DNA from: G958296245 sp963664035
Lineage (GTDB): Bacteria; Chloroflexota; Dehalococcoidia; Lucifugimonadales; G958296245
DNA: 64,000 bases
Assembly (NCBI GenBank): GCA_963664035.2
Contig: OY760867.2
Location: 2,976,001 to 3,040,000 of the forward strand
Direction of reading: 5' to 3'
The notes under the pieces are model-generated. The model was not told the origin of the DNA. It saw only the letters and a list, made by a program, of their open reading frames with translations, and searched no databases. This document shows, one piece after another, positions 50,192 through 57,890 of this stretch. Position numbers and translations under genes: made by a program. Position 1 is the first letter of the stretch, and the number at the start of each line of letters is the position of its first letter.

Positions 50192-51304
50192 TCAGCACAG
50201 CCCCAGCGCCTCCACGTACCGCTCGACCGACGCCTCAGCAGAATACGCCCCCGCCCTCGACGCCAGCATCCCCGGCTCGATGGGGGCCCGCAGCGTATCC
50301 AGGATCGCTTCGGCCATCGCCTCGGCGTCGCCCACGGGCACGAGGCGCCCCCACTTCCCGCCCTCCAGTATCTCACGCGGCCCGTGCTCGCAGTCCGTGC
50401 TCACCACCGGGGTCCCGCACGCCATCGCCTGCGCCAGCACGTTCGGAAAACCCTCGAACAGCGACGAGTTCGCCAGCAGCCGCGCCTTCGACATGTACGC
50501 GAATGGGTTGACCCTGAACCCCGGCAGGTCGACGCGCTCCGCTATGCCGAGCTCATGCGCCAGCCGCAGCAGCCGCCCCCTCTCCGGCCCATCCCCCAGC
50601 ACCACCAAGCGCGCCGGTTCCGAACGCGACACCAGCGCGAACGCCCTCAGCAGCGTCGCGTGGTCCTTTTGAGGCGCCAGCCTCCCCACGGCGAGGACTA
50701 GGGGTGCCTCACCGTCCGCGAACCACGGGTGCTCCACCGGCTGCGCCGCCTGCTCCCTCAGTTCCGGTGTGACCACGGGGTTAGGCACGACCCGCACCCG
50801 CCCCGCTACCCTGGGGATGCTCCGCTCCAGGTCATCCGCCGAGCCGCGGGAGTTGGCCACAACGACATTGGCCAACGGCATCAGTAATTTCAACATCCTC
50901 ATGATGGCCCGGTCTTTGAGGCCAACATGGGCATAGTGGGCCGAAAAGGCAATCGCCTGCCGGACCACCACACGGACGTCCCTAGCAAAGCTCGCCTTCG
51001 CAAGCAGCGCCACCAGCTCGGCGGTCTCCATCGTGGCGAGCAGCGCCCTGGGACGCTCTCGCCGCAGGTACCGGACCAGCTTGACCAGGCACATGGCCAT
51101 CCGCTTCGACTCCAGGTCGACCAGCCGCACCTCCGGCGGCGCTATCCCCAGGTACGGCCCCTCGGCCCGGATCACGACCAGGTCGACGGCCAACCCGCGC
51201 CGCGCCAGCAGCCGGGCGACGTCGATCATCACCCGCTCCGCGCCGCCGCCTCCGAGCGTGCCCATGAACAACGCAGCGTCGGGACGCCTTGGCTTCGGAG
51301 TCAC
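50192..51304 (-). CDS. GT4-type glycosyltransferase (tandem paralogue 2)
   Basis: 370 residues from GTG 51302-51304, overlapping the stop of the upstream glycosyltransferase as GTGA. AALFMGTLGGGGAERVMIDVARLLARRG at the start; VVANSRGSADDLERSIPRVAGRVRVVPNPVV in the middle; LVLAVGRLAPQKDHATLLRAFALV and LFEGFPNVLAQAMACGTPVVSTDCEHGPREIL at the end. Length and architecture are as for paralogue 1. Longer starts to 51742 would read antisense to the upstream gene and are rejected. Confidence 0.9.
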   Translation of the reverse strand: MTPKPRRPDAALFMGTLGGGGAERVMIDVARLLARRGLAVDLVVIRAEGPYLGIAPPEVRLVDLESKRMAMCLVKLVRYLRRERPRALLATMETAELVALLAKASFARDVRVVVRQAIAFSAHYAHVGLKDRAIMRMLKLLMPLANVVVANSRGSADDLERSIPRVAGRVRVVPNPVVTPELREQAAQPVEHPWFADGEAPLVLAVGRLAPQKDHATLLRAFALVSRSEPARLVVLGDGPERGRLLRLAHELGIAERVDLPGFRVNPFAYMSKARLLANSSLFEGFPNVLAQAMACGTPVVSTDCEHGPREILEGGKWGRLVPVGDAEAMAEAILDTLRAPIEPGMLASRAGAYSAEASVERYVEALGLC

Positions 51305-52344
51305 GCCGCCTCCCCGCCAGCCAGCCCCTCCAGCGTCCTGGCGTACCGCTCCGGCGCGTGCTCCGACACCACGAGCTCGTAGCTGCGCCTGCCCATCGCC
51401 TTCAGCCTCTCCCGGTCCCCCACCACCCGCTCCATCGCCGCCGCCAGCCCGTCGACGTCGTCCGTGCCGAACACGTACCCGTTCTCCCCCTGGCGGACGT
51501 AGCACCGCGTCCCGTTCGAGTCGCTGCACACCACCGGGAGCGAGTGCGCCATCGCCTCCAGCACCGACACCGACGCCGGCTCGTCCCGGGCCGGCAGCGC
51601 GAACAGGTCGTGCCGCGCGTACTCGCGCTGCACCTCCGGGTACGGCAGGTTCGTCCTGATTACGACGCGGTCCGCAAGCCCCAGGGACGCGCGGACCTCC
51701 TCGACCCTGGCAAGCTCGCGCCGGTGCTCCTCCGTCGAGCACTCCCCCACGATGGTCGCCCGCACCTCGTACCGCTCCGACAGCCTGGACACCGCCTCCA
51801 GGAAGAGGCCGTGGTTCTTGCGCTCATAGAACTTGCCGATGCACAGCGCGTTGACCGCGCCGTCCCGGAACCATTGCCTGCGCTCCGGGGCCGTCTGCGG
51901 CTCCATCGGGAACGGCACGTACCGCATCGCCGCCAGCCCCGGCGGGTGACGCTCCGGCCAGCCCAGCACCGGCGTCATCCACGCCGCCCGCGCCGCCCGC
52001 GCCACGGCCCACAGCTTCAGTTTCTGCCACCACCTGAACCGCATGTGCATCGGCGTCTGCCAGTAGAGCACCACCGCGCTGCCCGACAGCCTCGCCGCCG
52101 CGATGGACGCCAGCCCGTACGCCGTCATCGGCTCCCGCACCACCACCGCGTCCGGCCCCAGCGCCCTCATCCGCCGCCACACCCCCCTCGCGTCGCCCAG
52201 CACCGTGGGCCGCAACGCCTCGTAGAACTCGCTACGCCCCCGCCTCAACGCCAGGAACGACACCTCGTGCCCAGCGTCCAGCAACGCCTTCACCGCGAAG
52301 TGCTGGTTCGTATGATACCTCGGAGCCGTAAACACAAACCGCAT
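51301..52344 (-). CDS. Glycosyltransferase family 4-like protein
   Basis: 347 residues. The start MRFVFTAPRYHTNQHFAVKALLDAGHEVSFLAL is a GT-B N-terminal domain. C-terminal domain: ALCIGKFYERKNHGLFLEAVSRL, then YARHDLFALPARDEPASVSVLEAMAHSLPVVCSDSNG, where the two Glu of the EX7E motif are seen (EPASVSVLE). HMRFRWWQKLKLW suggests contact with the membrane. It is first of three consecutive glycosyltransferases that overlap by 4 nt or lie within 30 nt. Confidence 0.9.
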   Translation of the reverse strand: MRFVFTAPRYHTNQHFAVKALLDAGHEVSFLALRRGRSEFYEALRPTVLGDARGVWRRMRALGPDAVVVREPMTAYGLASIAAARLSGSAVVLYWQTPMHMRFRWWQKLKLWAVARAARAAWMTPVLGWPERHPPGLAAMRYVPFPMEPQTAPERRQWFRDGAVNALCIGKFYERKNHGLFLEAVSRLSERYEVRATIVGECSTEEHRRELARVEEVRASLGLADRVVIRTNLPYPEVQREYARHDLFALPARDEPASVSVLEAMAHSLPVVCSDSNGTRCYVRQGENGYVFGTDDVDGLAAAMERVVGDRERLKAMGRRSYELVVSEHAPERYARTLEGLAGGEAA

Positions 52345-52357
52345 ACCGTGAGGTATC

Positions 52358-53674
52358 TCAGCCGACCGCGCGCTCCGACAATTGGGCTATCCGGTGATTC
52401 TCGATCTGGTGCTGGATGACCCACGAGGAGACACCGAACTCCTCGGCCATCTCGTCGACGTCTTCGCCGTCCACCACCGACGCCGCCCTCCGCTTCAACT
52501 CGGAGGCGGGCGCCAGGAACTCCGCCGCGAACGCCCGGTTGCGTTGCTGCCGCTCGGAGTGCGCCCTCGTTAGCAGCGCCCCTGTCCCATGAGACCCCAG
52601 CGCCTCCGCAATCGCGCGGCAGAGACCGAACCGCCTGCCCTGCTCCCCGGACCGCCGCAAAGCGACGGAAGCGCTTTCGTCGTCGTTCCAGGCAACTACG
52701 CCGTCCACCAGTGGCGCCCCGTCCAGCGAGCTTGCCGGCTGATTCGCGCCGTCGAGCCTTTCGCCGAGAGCATCCGCCAGCGCGCCCATGTCGGGCAACG
52801 GCTGCCCGTCCAGGTCGAGCTTACGGCGCAACCGCCGCGCCCAATCGTATCCCGTGTCCCATGGAGTCAGCCCCGCCGCCGTATCCTTGACGAACTCCTC
52901 GTGGTATGGCCTGAGACTCCCCAGGCACGGGCCGCTGCTCTTGGCCTCGTCGAGAGCCGACGTTATGGCCGAGGCTTGCGAGCGAGGGTCCGACGCGCCC
53001 AGGGCCTGCACCGCCTCGTCCAGCAAATCGCCCAGCTCGCCGGCGAGCAGCAGCACGGCTTCACGCTCCGGGTCTCCCAGGGCGTACGGGTCCCAGCCGA
53101 GGCCGGCGGCAGTCTCGCAGAACCTCGCCTCCGCATCGTCCGCCCCCTGGACGGCTTCCCACTCCTCCTCCAGGGGCGTCCCGGCGACGCCGAGCGCAGC
53201 CAGCCGCCGCAACACCCCGTCGATCAACTCGGAGCACGCATGGCGGAGCTGGTCGCTGTCCACGCTTTCCTGCCCCCCATCCAGGAACTCCACCTTCCCC
53301 CACTGAAGCGCCCCTGCCCTCCATATCAGGCGCGACCTGGAGCCGGAAGAGACGACCTCCAGGTCTGGATAGGCGTAGCCCTCCCTGCCCGTGCCCAGCG
53401 CGTGCCGGCGCAGGAAGTCGGCGTCGCGCTCCCTGTCCGGATTCCGGTACTCGCTCGACAGGAACCACCAGTTCGCGGCCAGCCACTCGGCAAGCGGGTA
53501 CAGCGGGACGTACACGAAGTCGCGCACGGTCTTCGCCCGGTTATCCAGGACGCGCGTGACGACGGAATCGCCCACCCTGATTCCCAGGGATGCCCACGTC
53601 GCGGACAGCTCGGGGCCGTTCACGCCCTCCGGGTCCACCCAGTCGAAGTCGAAGCCGATCTCAGCCATCAACAT
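52358..53674 (-). CDS. ImmA/IrrE-like protein lacking the HExxH zinc motif
   Basis: 438 residues. The C-terminal 110 residues follow ImmA/IrrE peptidases: VVAWNDDESASVALRRSGEQGRRFGLCRAIAEAL, then RAHSERQQRNRAFAAEFLAPASELKRR and DVDEMAEEFGVSSWVIQHQIENH. In active members the helix before the ERQQR block reads HExxH; here it is RFGLCRAIAEA, so the metal site is lost. The N-terminal 250 residues (FVYVPLYPLAEWLAANWWFLSSEY) are unassigned. The start overlaps the stop of the small gene upstream by 14 nt. Probably a regulator or inactive partner. Confidence 0.65.
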   Translation of the reverse strand: MLMAEIGFDFDWVDPEGVNGPELSATWASLGIRVGDSVVTRVLDNRAKTVRDFVYVPLYPLAEWLAANWWFLSSEYRNPDRERDADFLRRHALGTGREGYAYPDLEVVSSGSRSRLIWRAGALQWGKVEFLDGGQESVDSDQLRHACSELIDGVLRRLAALGVAGTPLEEEWEAVQGADDAEARFCETAAGLGWDPYALGDPEREAVLLLAGELGDLLDEAVQALGASDPRSQASAITSALDEAKSSGPCLGSLRPYHEEFVKDTAAGLTPWDTGYDWARRLRRKLDLDGQPLPDMGALADALGERLDGANQPASSLDGAPLVDGVVAWNDDESASVALRRSGEQGRRFGLCRAIAEALGSHGTGALLTRAHSERQQRNRAFAAEFLAPASELKRRAASVVDGEDVDEMAEEFGVSSWVIQHQIENHRIAQLSERAVG

Positions 53675-54056
53675 CCCTTATGGACCGGGGCCACTCGTCC
53701 TCGCCGAGCGGATAACCCTTGTATGAGCCATCGCCGCGGTTCACGAGCCGCCCCTCGAACACCGTGTCCCCCTCCCTGTGCCACACGTAACGCGGAAATC
53801 CGCCCTCCCACGGAGCCCCCGCCGCGCCCCTCAGAATCGCGGAGCGCAGCCACCCCGTCACCATCTCCACGTCCCTTATCTCCCTGGGGCAGCACGAAGC
53901 GTCGGCGCGCAGAGCCGGCCGGCCCGCAAAACTCGGGAAGTCCTTGTGCTCGGGACTCCCCACGTACTTCACACTGCGGGCGAGAGCGTGCAGGTCGACG
54001 CCCGGCGGAACGTGCGCCTCACGCCTCCTAGGCCGCCTGCGCCTCGGCGCGCGCAT
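53661..54056 (-). CDS. Small unknown protein coupled to the ImmA/IrrE-like gene
   Basis: 131 residues. A basic N-terminus (MRAPRRRRPRRREAHVPPG) precedes a compact domain with YVGSPEHKDFPSFAGRP, RADASCCPREI and GWLRSAILRGAAGAPWEGGFPRYVWHREGDTVFEGRLVNRGDGSYKGYPL. The spacing of Glu-His-Lys, Cys-Cys and Trp residues looks like a conserved family, possibly a toxin, but no name can be assigned from sequence alone. The overlap with the next gene and the shared strand indicate a two-gene operon. The extreme N-terminal Arg run may not be translated; later starts are possible. Confidence 0.6.
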   Translation of the reverse strand: MRAPRRRRPRRREAHVPPGVDLHALARSVKYVGSPEHKDFPSFAGRPALRADASCCPREIRDVEMVTGWLRSAILRGAAGAPWEGGFPRYVWHREGDTVFEGRLVNRGDGSYKGYPLGEDEWPRSIRDVDG

Positions 54057-54132
54057 AGTCTATCACCCCCAAGCCCGGTTCCCTACTCCGCCCATATTAA
54101 CACCGAACTCAATTATCCCGTCGCCGCAGTAT

Positions 54133-54247
54133 CTGTTCAGAGTATGGGAGGGCAGCCACAAGGGCTGCACCCTACGGGATGGAAGCCGTAGTCGTAGGGG
54201 CGTCCCTTGTGGGCGCCCTAGGTGAGGAACGCACCAACTCTGAACAG
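54133..54247. mobile_element. 115-bp MITE-like element with 11-bp inverted ends
   Basis: The ends are CTGTTCAGAGT (54133-54143) and ACTCTGAACAG (54237-54247). The inside matches the 105-bp array unit at 43856-44233 in reverse orientation, including the GGCAGCCACAAGGGCTGCACC hairpin in two parts. It is non-coding and fills most of the 301-nt gap 54057-54357, together with the promoter below. Confidence 0.75.
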
Positions 54248-54283
54248 TTACTCGCCGCACTCTGTCAGCAGGTGTAGTATCAT

Positions 54284-54312
54284 TTGACATTATCCAACTA
54301 AAGCTGTACAGT
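54284..54312 (+). promoter_or_regulatory. promoter of the AbiEi-like gene
   Basis: TTGACA (54284-54289), exactly 17 nt, then TACAGT (54307-54312). It lies 45 nt before the ATG in AT-rich sequence. Confidence 0.7.
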
Positions 54313-54357
54313 TGCAAATGGCTGACCTCTTGGAAATACCGATCTTGGAGCCCATCG

Positions 54358-55194
54358 ATGGCTACCGGCATAAGACCCAAGCAATCCCTGGTCGGAATCG
54401 AGCTCGTCCGGCTCCTCGCCTATGAGGGGGACCGTATCTTCACGACGGGCCGGGCCAGGGAGATGGCGCCGCGCGTAGGTCTGAAGGACGCCTACGTCGC
54501 CGAGTCACTTTACCACCTCCGAAGGAATAACTGGATCGTCTCGTTGCGGCGGGGACTCTATGCGCTGTCTCCAACGGTGCCCGGCGTCGCCGCCGCCCAC
54601 GAGTTCGAGATAGCCATGCCCCTGGTCGACCCTGCCATGATCTCCCACTGGTCGGCCCTGCACCACCACGGGCTGACGGAGCAGGCGCCGAGGGACGTGT
54701 TCGTCCTGACGACGAAGGGGACCTGGGTACCGAGACGCGGGAATGACCCGCGAAGTCCAGGCAACGGCTACCCGGTAGGAGACGTCACCTACAGGTTCGT
54801 GCAGGTGAAGTCGGACCGCTTCTTCGGCGCTGAGAAGGTCTGGGTAGGCGATGCCCGCGTTTCCGTCACGGACCTGGAGCGCACCTTGCTGGACGGTCTC
54901 TCAATGCCGCAGCATTGCGGAGACTTCGCCGAGGTGCTTCACGCTTTCCGAGTAGCGATGGACCGGCTGAACACCGGGCGCATCGCGGAGTACGCCGTCA
55001 GGTTGGGCACAACGACGGCCAAGCGCCTTGGGTGGGTGCTGGAATCCCTGGGAGTCGCCTCGCCGGAACTCGAAAGACTGGCGGCCCTGCCCGCAAAGGG
55101 CTACCGCAAGCTGGACCCCACGGGGCCCCGGCGGGGGTCGTGCAACAGCCGCTGGATGGTCCAGGAGAACCTGCCGGGTATGGTCGCAAGATGA
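54358..55194 (+). CDS. AbiEi-like transcriptional regulator / type IV antitoxin, orphan
   Basis: 278 residues. The N-terminal winged helix (RIFTTGRAREMAPRVGLKDAYVAESLYHLRRNNWIVSLRRGLYALSP, about 25-75) and the following MISHWSALHHHGLTEQAPRDVFVLT are diagnostic of the AbiEi antitoxin family. The C-terminal VSVTDLERTLLDGLSMPQHCGDFAEVLHAF is the second family block. AbiEi normally represses an operon that also encodes the AbiEii nucleotidyltransferase toxin. No such gene follows; the next ORF is a 43-residue membrane protein. Confidence 0.85.
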   Translation: MATGIRPKQSLVGIELVRLLAYEGDRIFTTGRAREMAPRVGLKDAYVAESLYHLRRNNWIVSLRRGLYALSPTVPGVAAAHEFEIAMPLVDPAMISHWSALHHHGLTEQAPRDVFVLTTKGTWVPRRGNDPRSPGNGYPVGDVTYRFVQVKSDRFFGAEKVWVGDARVSVTDLERTLLDGLSMPQHCGDFAEVLHAFRVAMDRLNTGRIAEYAVRLGTTTAKRLGWVLESLGVASPELERLAALPAKGYRKLDPTGPRRGSCNSRWMVQENLPGMVAR

Positions 55195-55244
55195 GACCCC
55201 TGTGATAGACTGCGGAAAGACTACACGGCGGAGAGTGGAGACAC

Positions 55245-55376
55245 GTGGCTACTTACGACCATCTTGCGACCAAGGCCGACCTCTATCGGGCCGTGATGCA
55301 ACTTGGCATCTTCCTGGCGGGCGTCACGACCGCCATAGTCAGCGCCGCCGTAGCCTTCCTGAAACTCACCGCGTAG
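55245..55376 (+). CDS. Small single-pass membrane protein
   Basis: 43 residues from GTG 55245 with GGAG upstream. Sequence pattern: MATYDHLATKADLYRAVMQL followed by a membrane helix (GIFLAGVTTAIVSAAVAFLKL). The LATKADLYR part resembles the end of the coiled-coil DUF1640 type of proteins, of which this would be a very short form. It lies 50 nt after the AbiEi-like gene. Confidence 0.5.
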   Translation: MATYDHLATKADLYRAVMQLGIFLAGVTTAIVSAAVAFLKLTA

Positions 55377-55448
55377 CCCACGCCCCTTCCCCGACCCGGC
55401 TCACTTCCCTTCCTTGACCACGTAATACAACTCCACGACCGGGGACTT

Positions 55449-55487
55449 CACGGCGAGGCGGTGGACGTAGACCTGGTCGATTACCAC
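55449..55487 (+). pseudogene. possible HigB toxin remnant (last 13 codons)
   Basis: Directly before higA the same frame reads HGEAVDVDLVDYH, like the C-terminus of HigB toxins (typically ...VEIVDYH). The usual stop codon is missing and the rest of the toxin gene is not upstream. The short length makes chance similarity possible. Confidence 0.3.
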
Positions 55488-55499
55488 GCAGGGAGCATC

Positions 55500-55760
55500 A
55501 TGAGCCTGGCGAATCCTTCCCACCCCGGTTTGAGCGTCCGCGACAGCATGGAGGCTATGGGCTGGACCATCACCGAATGCGCCGTCCGGCTCGGCGTCAG
55601 CCGCAATACGATGTCCCGCCTCGTCAACGGCCGATGCGGCATCTCCCCCTCCATGGCCCTCGCCCTCGAGCGCGTCGGCTGGAGCAACGCCGAGTTCTGG
55701 ATGAGGAGGCAGGCCCAATACGACCTCGCCCAGAAACGCCGCCGCTCCCTGGCCGTCTGA
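55500..55760 (+). CDS. higA: HigA-family helix-turn-helix antitoxin
   Basis: 86 residues from ATG 55500. HigA layout: NPSHPGLSVRDSMEAMGWTITECAVRLGVSRNTMSRLVNGRCGISPSMALALERVG, an XRE-type helix-turn-helix at about 25-50, and a C-terminal SNAEFWMRRQAQYDLAQ. Normally represses its own higBA operon and binds the HigB mRNA interferase. Here only a possible toxin remnant precedes it, so it appears orphaned. Confidence 0.88.
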   Translation: MSLANPSHPGLSVRDSMEAMGWTITECAVRLGVSRNTMSRLVNGRCGISPSMALALERVGWSNAEFWMRRQAQYDLAQKRRRSLAV

Positions 55761-55791
55761 CCGACCGTCGAACTGGCCCGGCACACTCCCC

Positions 55792-56712
55792 TCAACTCGA
55801 TTCATCCTGTCCATCCTGCCCATCCATGTCACAACCGCCCGACGCCGTCCTGCTCAACACCGCCAGCGAATAGTCCCCGCCCTGGTACTCCCCGCGCGAT
55901 GGCATCGTCACCACCTCCAGCGACCACCGGCCCGCCCCCTCCTCCGCGAACTCCACCACCGCGTTCCGGACGCCCGACAGCCTATGCCTGACGACCGCGT
56001 ACTCGTTGTTCGCGCCCAACCGCCGCGACCAGGCCCGCGCCCCCGGCCAGACCCTCCCCAGCAGCCCGCCGATACGCCAGGGGACCGCGTTCAGCAGCCG
56101 CGAGCGCACCCGCGCGACCTCCACGCCAAGGTGGAAATCGTCGACGACGATCACCCCGCCTTCCGCCATCAGCGAGTCCAGCGCCGCAAGCTCGCCGCGC
56201 ACGTCCTCGTACTCGTGGCTGCCGTCCAGGAACGCGCAGTCTATCGGCCCATGCCGCCAGCCGCCCAAGACATCCAACGACGTGCCCTCGACGGTCGTCA
56301 CCATCCCCGCCTCGTCCGGAAACCAGCGCCGCCATATCTCGGCGCGGCTCATCTCCACGCCCGCCAGCGGCTCGTCCGCGTCGTGCTTGTCGCCATGCCA
56401 GATGACCGGCTCATCGTGCCCGATCACGTCCACCGAGTACACCCGCCCCTCCACCTCCCCATCCAGCATCGCCCGCGCCATCGTCAACGCCGAGAACCCC
56501 CTAGCCGTCCCCACGTCCAGCGCCACCAACGGCCCGCCGCGCCGCGACCCTCCCGAGACCAGCTTGTACAGCAGCAGCCCATGCTCCCCGCCGTCCCCGC
56601 CCCGCAGCACCCTGGCCGCGCGAGCGTACCACTCGGCAGGAACGCCGGGCGCGTCCAGATCCCGCAGGCTGCGCGAAAGCGGCGCTACAACAGCGCCGTC
56701 CGATATCATCAA
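55792..56712 (-). CDS. SAM-dependent methyltransferase (Methyltransf_24-like)
   Basis: 306 residues. Motif I is LVALDVGTARGFSALTMARAM (about 62-82); VYSVDVIGHDEP is the second strand; CAFLDGSHEYEDVRGELAALDSLMAEGGVIVVDDFHLG is the typical DGxHxY block of class I glycan or hydroxylase-like methyltransferases. The C-terminal 12 residues (DMDGQDGQDESS) derive from a dispersed repeat (TTCATCCTGTCCATCCTG on the plus strand), a related piece of which lies near 38790. The ATG overlaps the stop of the glycosyltransferase upstream by ATGA. Confidence 0.85.
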   Translation of the reverse strand: MMISDGAVVAPLSRSLRDLDAPGVPAEWYARAARVLRGGDGGEHGLLLYKLVSGGSRRGGPLVALDVGTARGFSALTMARAMLDGEVEGRVYSVDVIGHDEPVIWHGDKHDADEPLAGVEMSRAEIWRRWFPDEAGMVTTVEGTSLDVLGGWRHGPIDCAFLDGSHEYEDVRGELAALDSLMAEGGVIVVDDFHLGVEVARVRSRLLNAVPWRIGGLLGRVWPGARAWSRRLGANNEYAVVRHRLSGVRNAVVEFAEEGAGRWSLEVVTMPSRGEYQGGDYSLAVLSRTASGGCDMDGQDGQDESS

Positions 56713-57890
56713 GCCACTCGCCTATATAGGGCTACGTGTTCGTCAATCGTCCGCGAAATCGAGTACTTCCTGACGGTGCGCAGACCATCTTCCACGAGGC
56801 GGCTGCGCAAGCTTTCATCCTCATAGAGTCTCAACAGGGCTGAAGCGATCTCGTCCACGTTGGTGGGCGAAATCAGCAGCCCATTCTTCCCATCCTCCAC
56901 GAACTCGGGAATGCCTCCCACTCTGCCTGCCACCACGGCAGAACCGTACTTCATAGCCTCCAGCAGAGAAATAGGGAAGTTTTCGAAGTGGGACACATTG
57001 CAATAGACCTGACTCGCTCGAAAATACTCTTCCTTCACTGGCCCTGCAATCTCTCCTATGAAAAGAACATGCCGGTCCAGTCCCTTTTCGTTGACCAGAC
57101 CTACGATCCGTTCCGAGGATTCCCCATGGCACGCCAGAAGCAATCTCGACTTCCCCATCCTGTGTCTGACTCGAGAGAACGCCTCAATTAAGGCATCCAA
57201 ATTCTTTATCTCTCGTCCACTTGAAAGTGAAAGGATATTGAAACCTTCACCGTCGCTCAAGTCCATTCCATGTAAGCTTGGTGGAGAAAATACAGCATCC
57301 TTTTCGAAGTCGTAATCGTCGTCCAGTGGAACGCCGTTTGGAATGATGATCATGTTCTTTTGAGGGCTCCCGGCTCGCATGGCATGCTCAACGATTGCTT
57401 TGCTGGGTAACACGTGCATGGCTATGCGGCCAGTCACATACCGTGTGAGAGACTTCGTCGACCTGGTGTGTTCGCCATAGGACCATTGGGGTAAACTTAC
57501 AATGTCCTGTCCATGCGAGGTCACGACGACCTTGGTGCGCACTCCGAAGATTCGGCTGGCAGCAAGAACCCAGAACCCGTCGGGCAAGATGCTGTGACAA
57601 TGCACTACATTGGGCTTAGTCTTCCTCAAGAACATTCCTAGTCGCATGAGCATCCGCGCAATCGTCGGCTTCCGAAGGTCTCCCAACCGCAGATCGTAGG
57701 GTCTTATGTTCTTGAAGAGTGTGTAGGCCGTCGAGCGTTCGTTTGGATAAGCAAAGTACACCTGTGTATTCCCATCTTCGTCCAAACGCCTGTCCAAGTT
57801 GTCTAGAAACCACTTCAACTCATACTGTAGCCCTCCAACCGTAGGCAGAAAGCTGCTTGTAAGGATCGAAACCTTTAGCATTGGATTCAC
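56709..57890 (-). CDS. GT4-type glycosyltransferase
   Basis: 393 residues. N-terminal KVSILTSSFLPTVGGLQYELKWFLDNL is a classic GT4 start. Donor domain: FNILSLSSGREIKNLDALIEAFSRV and HFENFPISLLEAMKYGSAVVAGRVGGIPEFVEDGKNGLL with the EX7E-like acidic pair. It has AT-richer codon use than the glycosyltransferases at 49-52 kb. The start overlaps the end of the MDR gene by 4 nt. Confidence 0.92.
   Translation of the reverse strand: MNPMLKVSILTSSFLPTVGGLQYELKWFLDNLDRRLDEDGNTQVYFAYPNERSTAYTLFKNIRPYDLRLGDLRKPTIARMLMRLGMFLRKTKPNVVHCHSILPDGFWVLAASRIFGVRTKVVVTSHGQDIVSLPQWSYGEHTRSTKSLTRYVTGRIAMHVLPSKAIVEHAMRAGSPQKNMIIIPNGVPLDDDYDFEKDAVFSPPSLHGMDLSDGEGFNILSLSSGREIKNLDALIEAFSRVRHRMGKSRLLLACHGESSERIVGLVNEKGLDRHVLFIGEIAGPVKEEYFRASQVYCNVSHFENFPISLLEAMKYGSAVVAGRVGGIPEFVEDGKNGLLISPTNVDEIASALLRLYEDESLRSRLVEDGLRTVRKYSISRTIDEHVALYRRVA

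Noticed and set aside
55401..55832. Minus-strand ORF of 143 codons opposite higA
   Set aside because: Antisense to a clear HigA protein; its N-terminus is a dispersed repeat.
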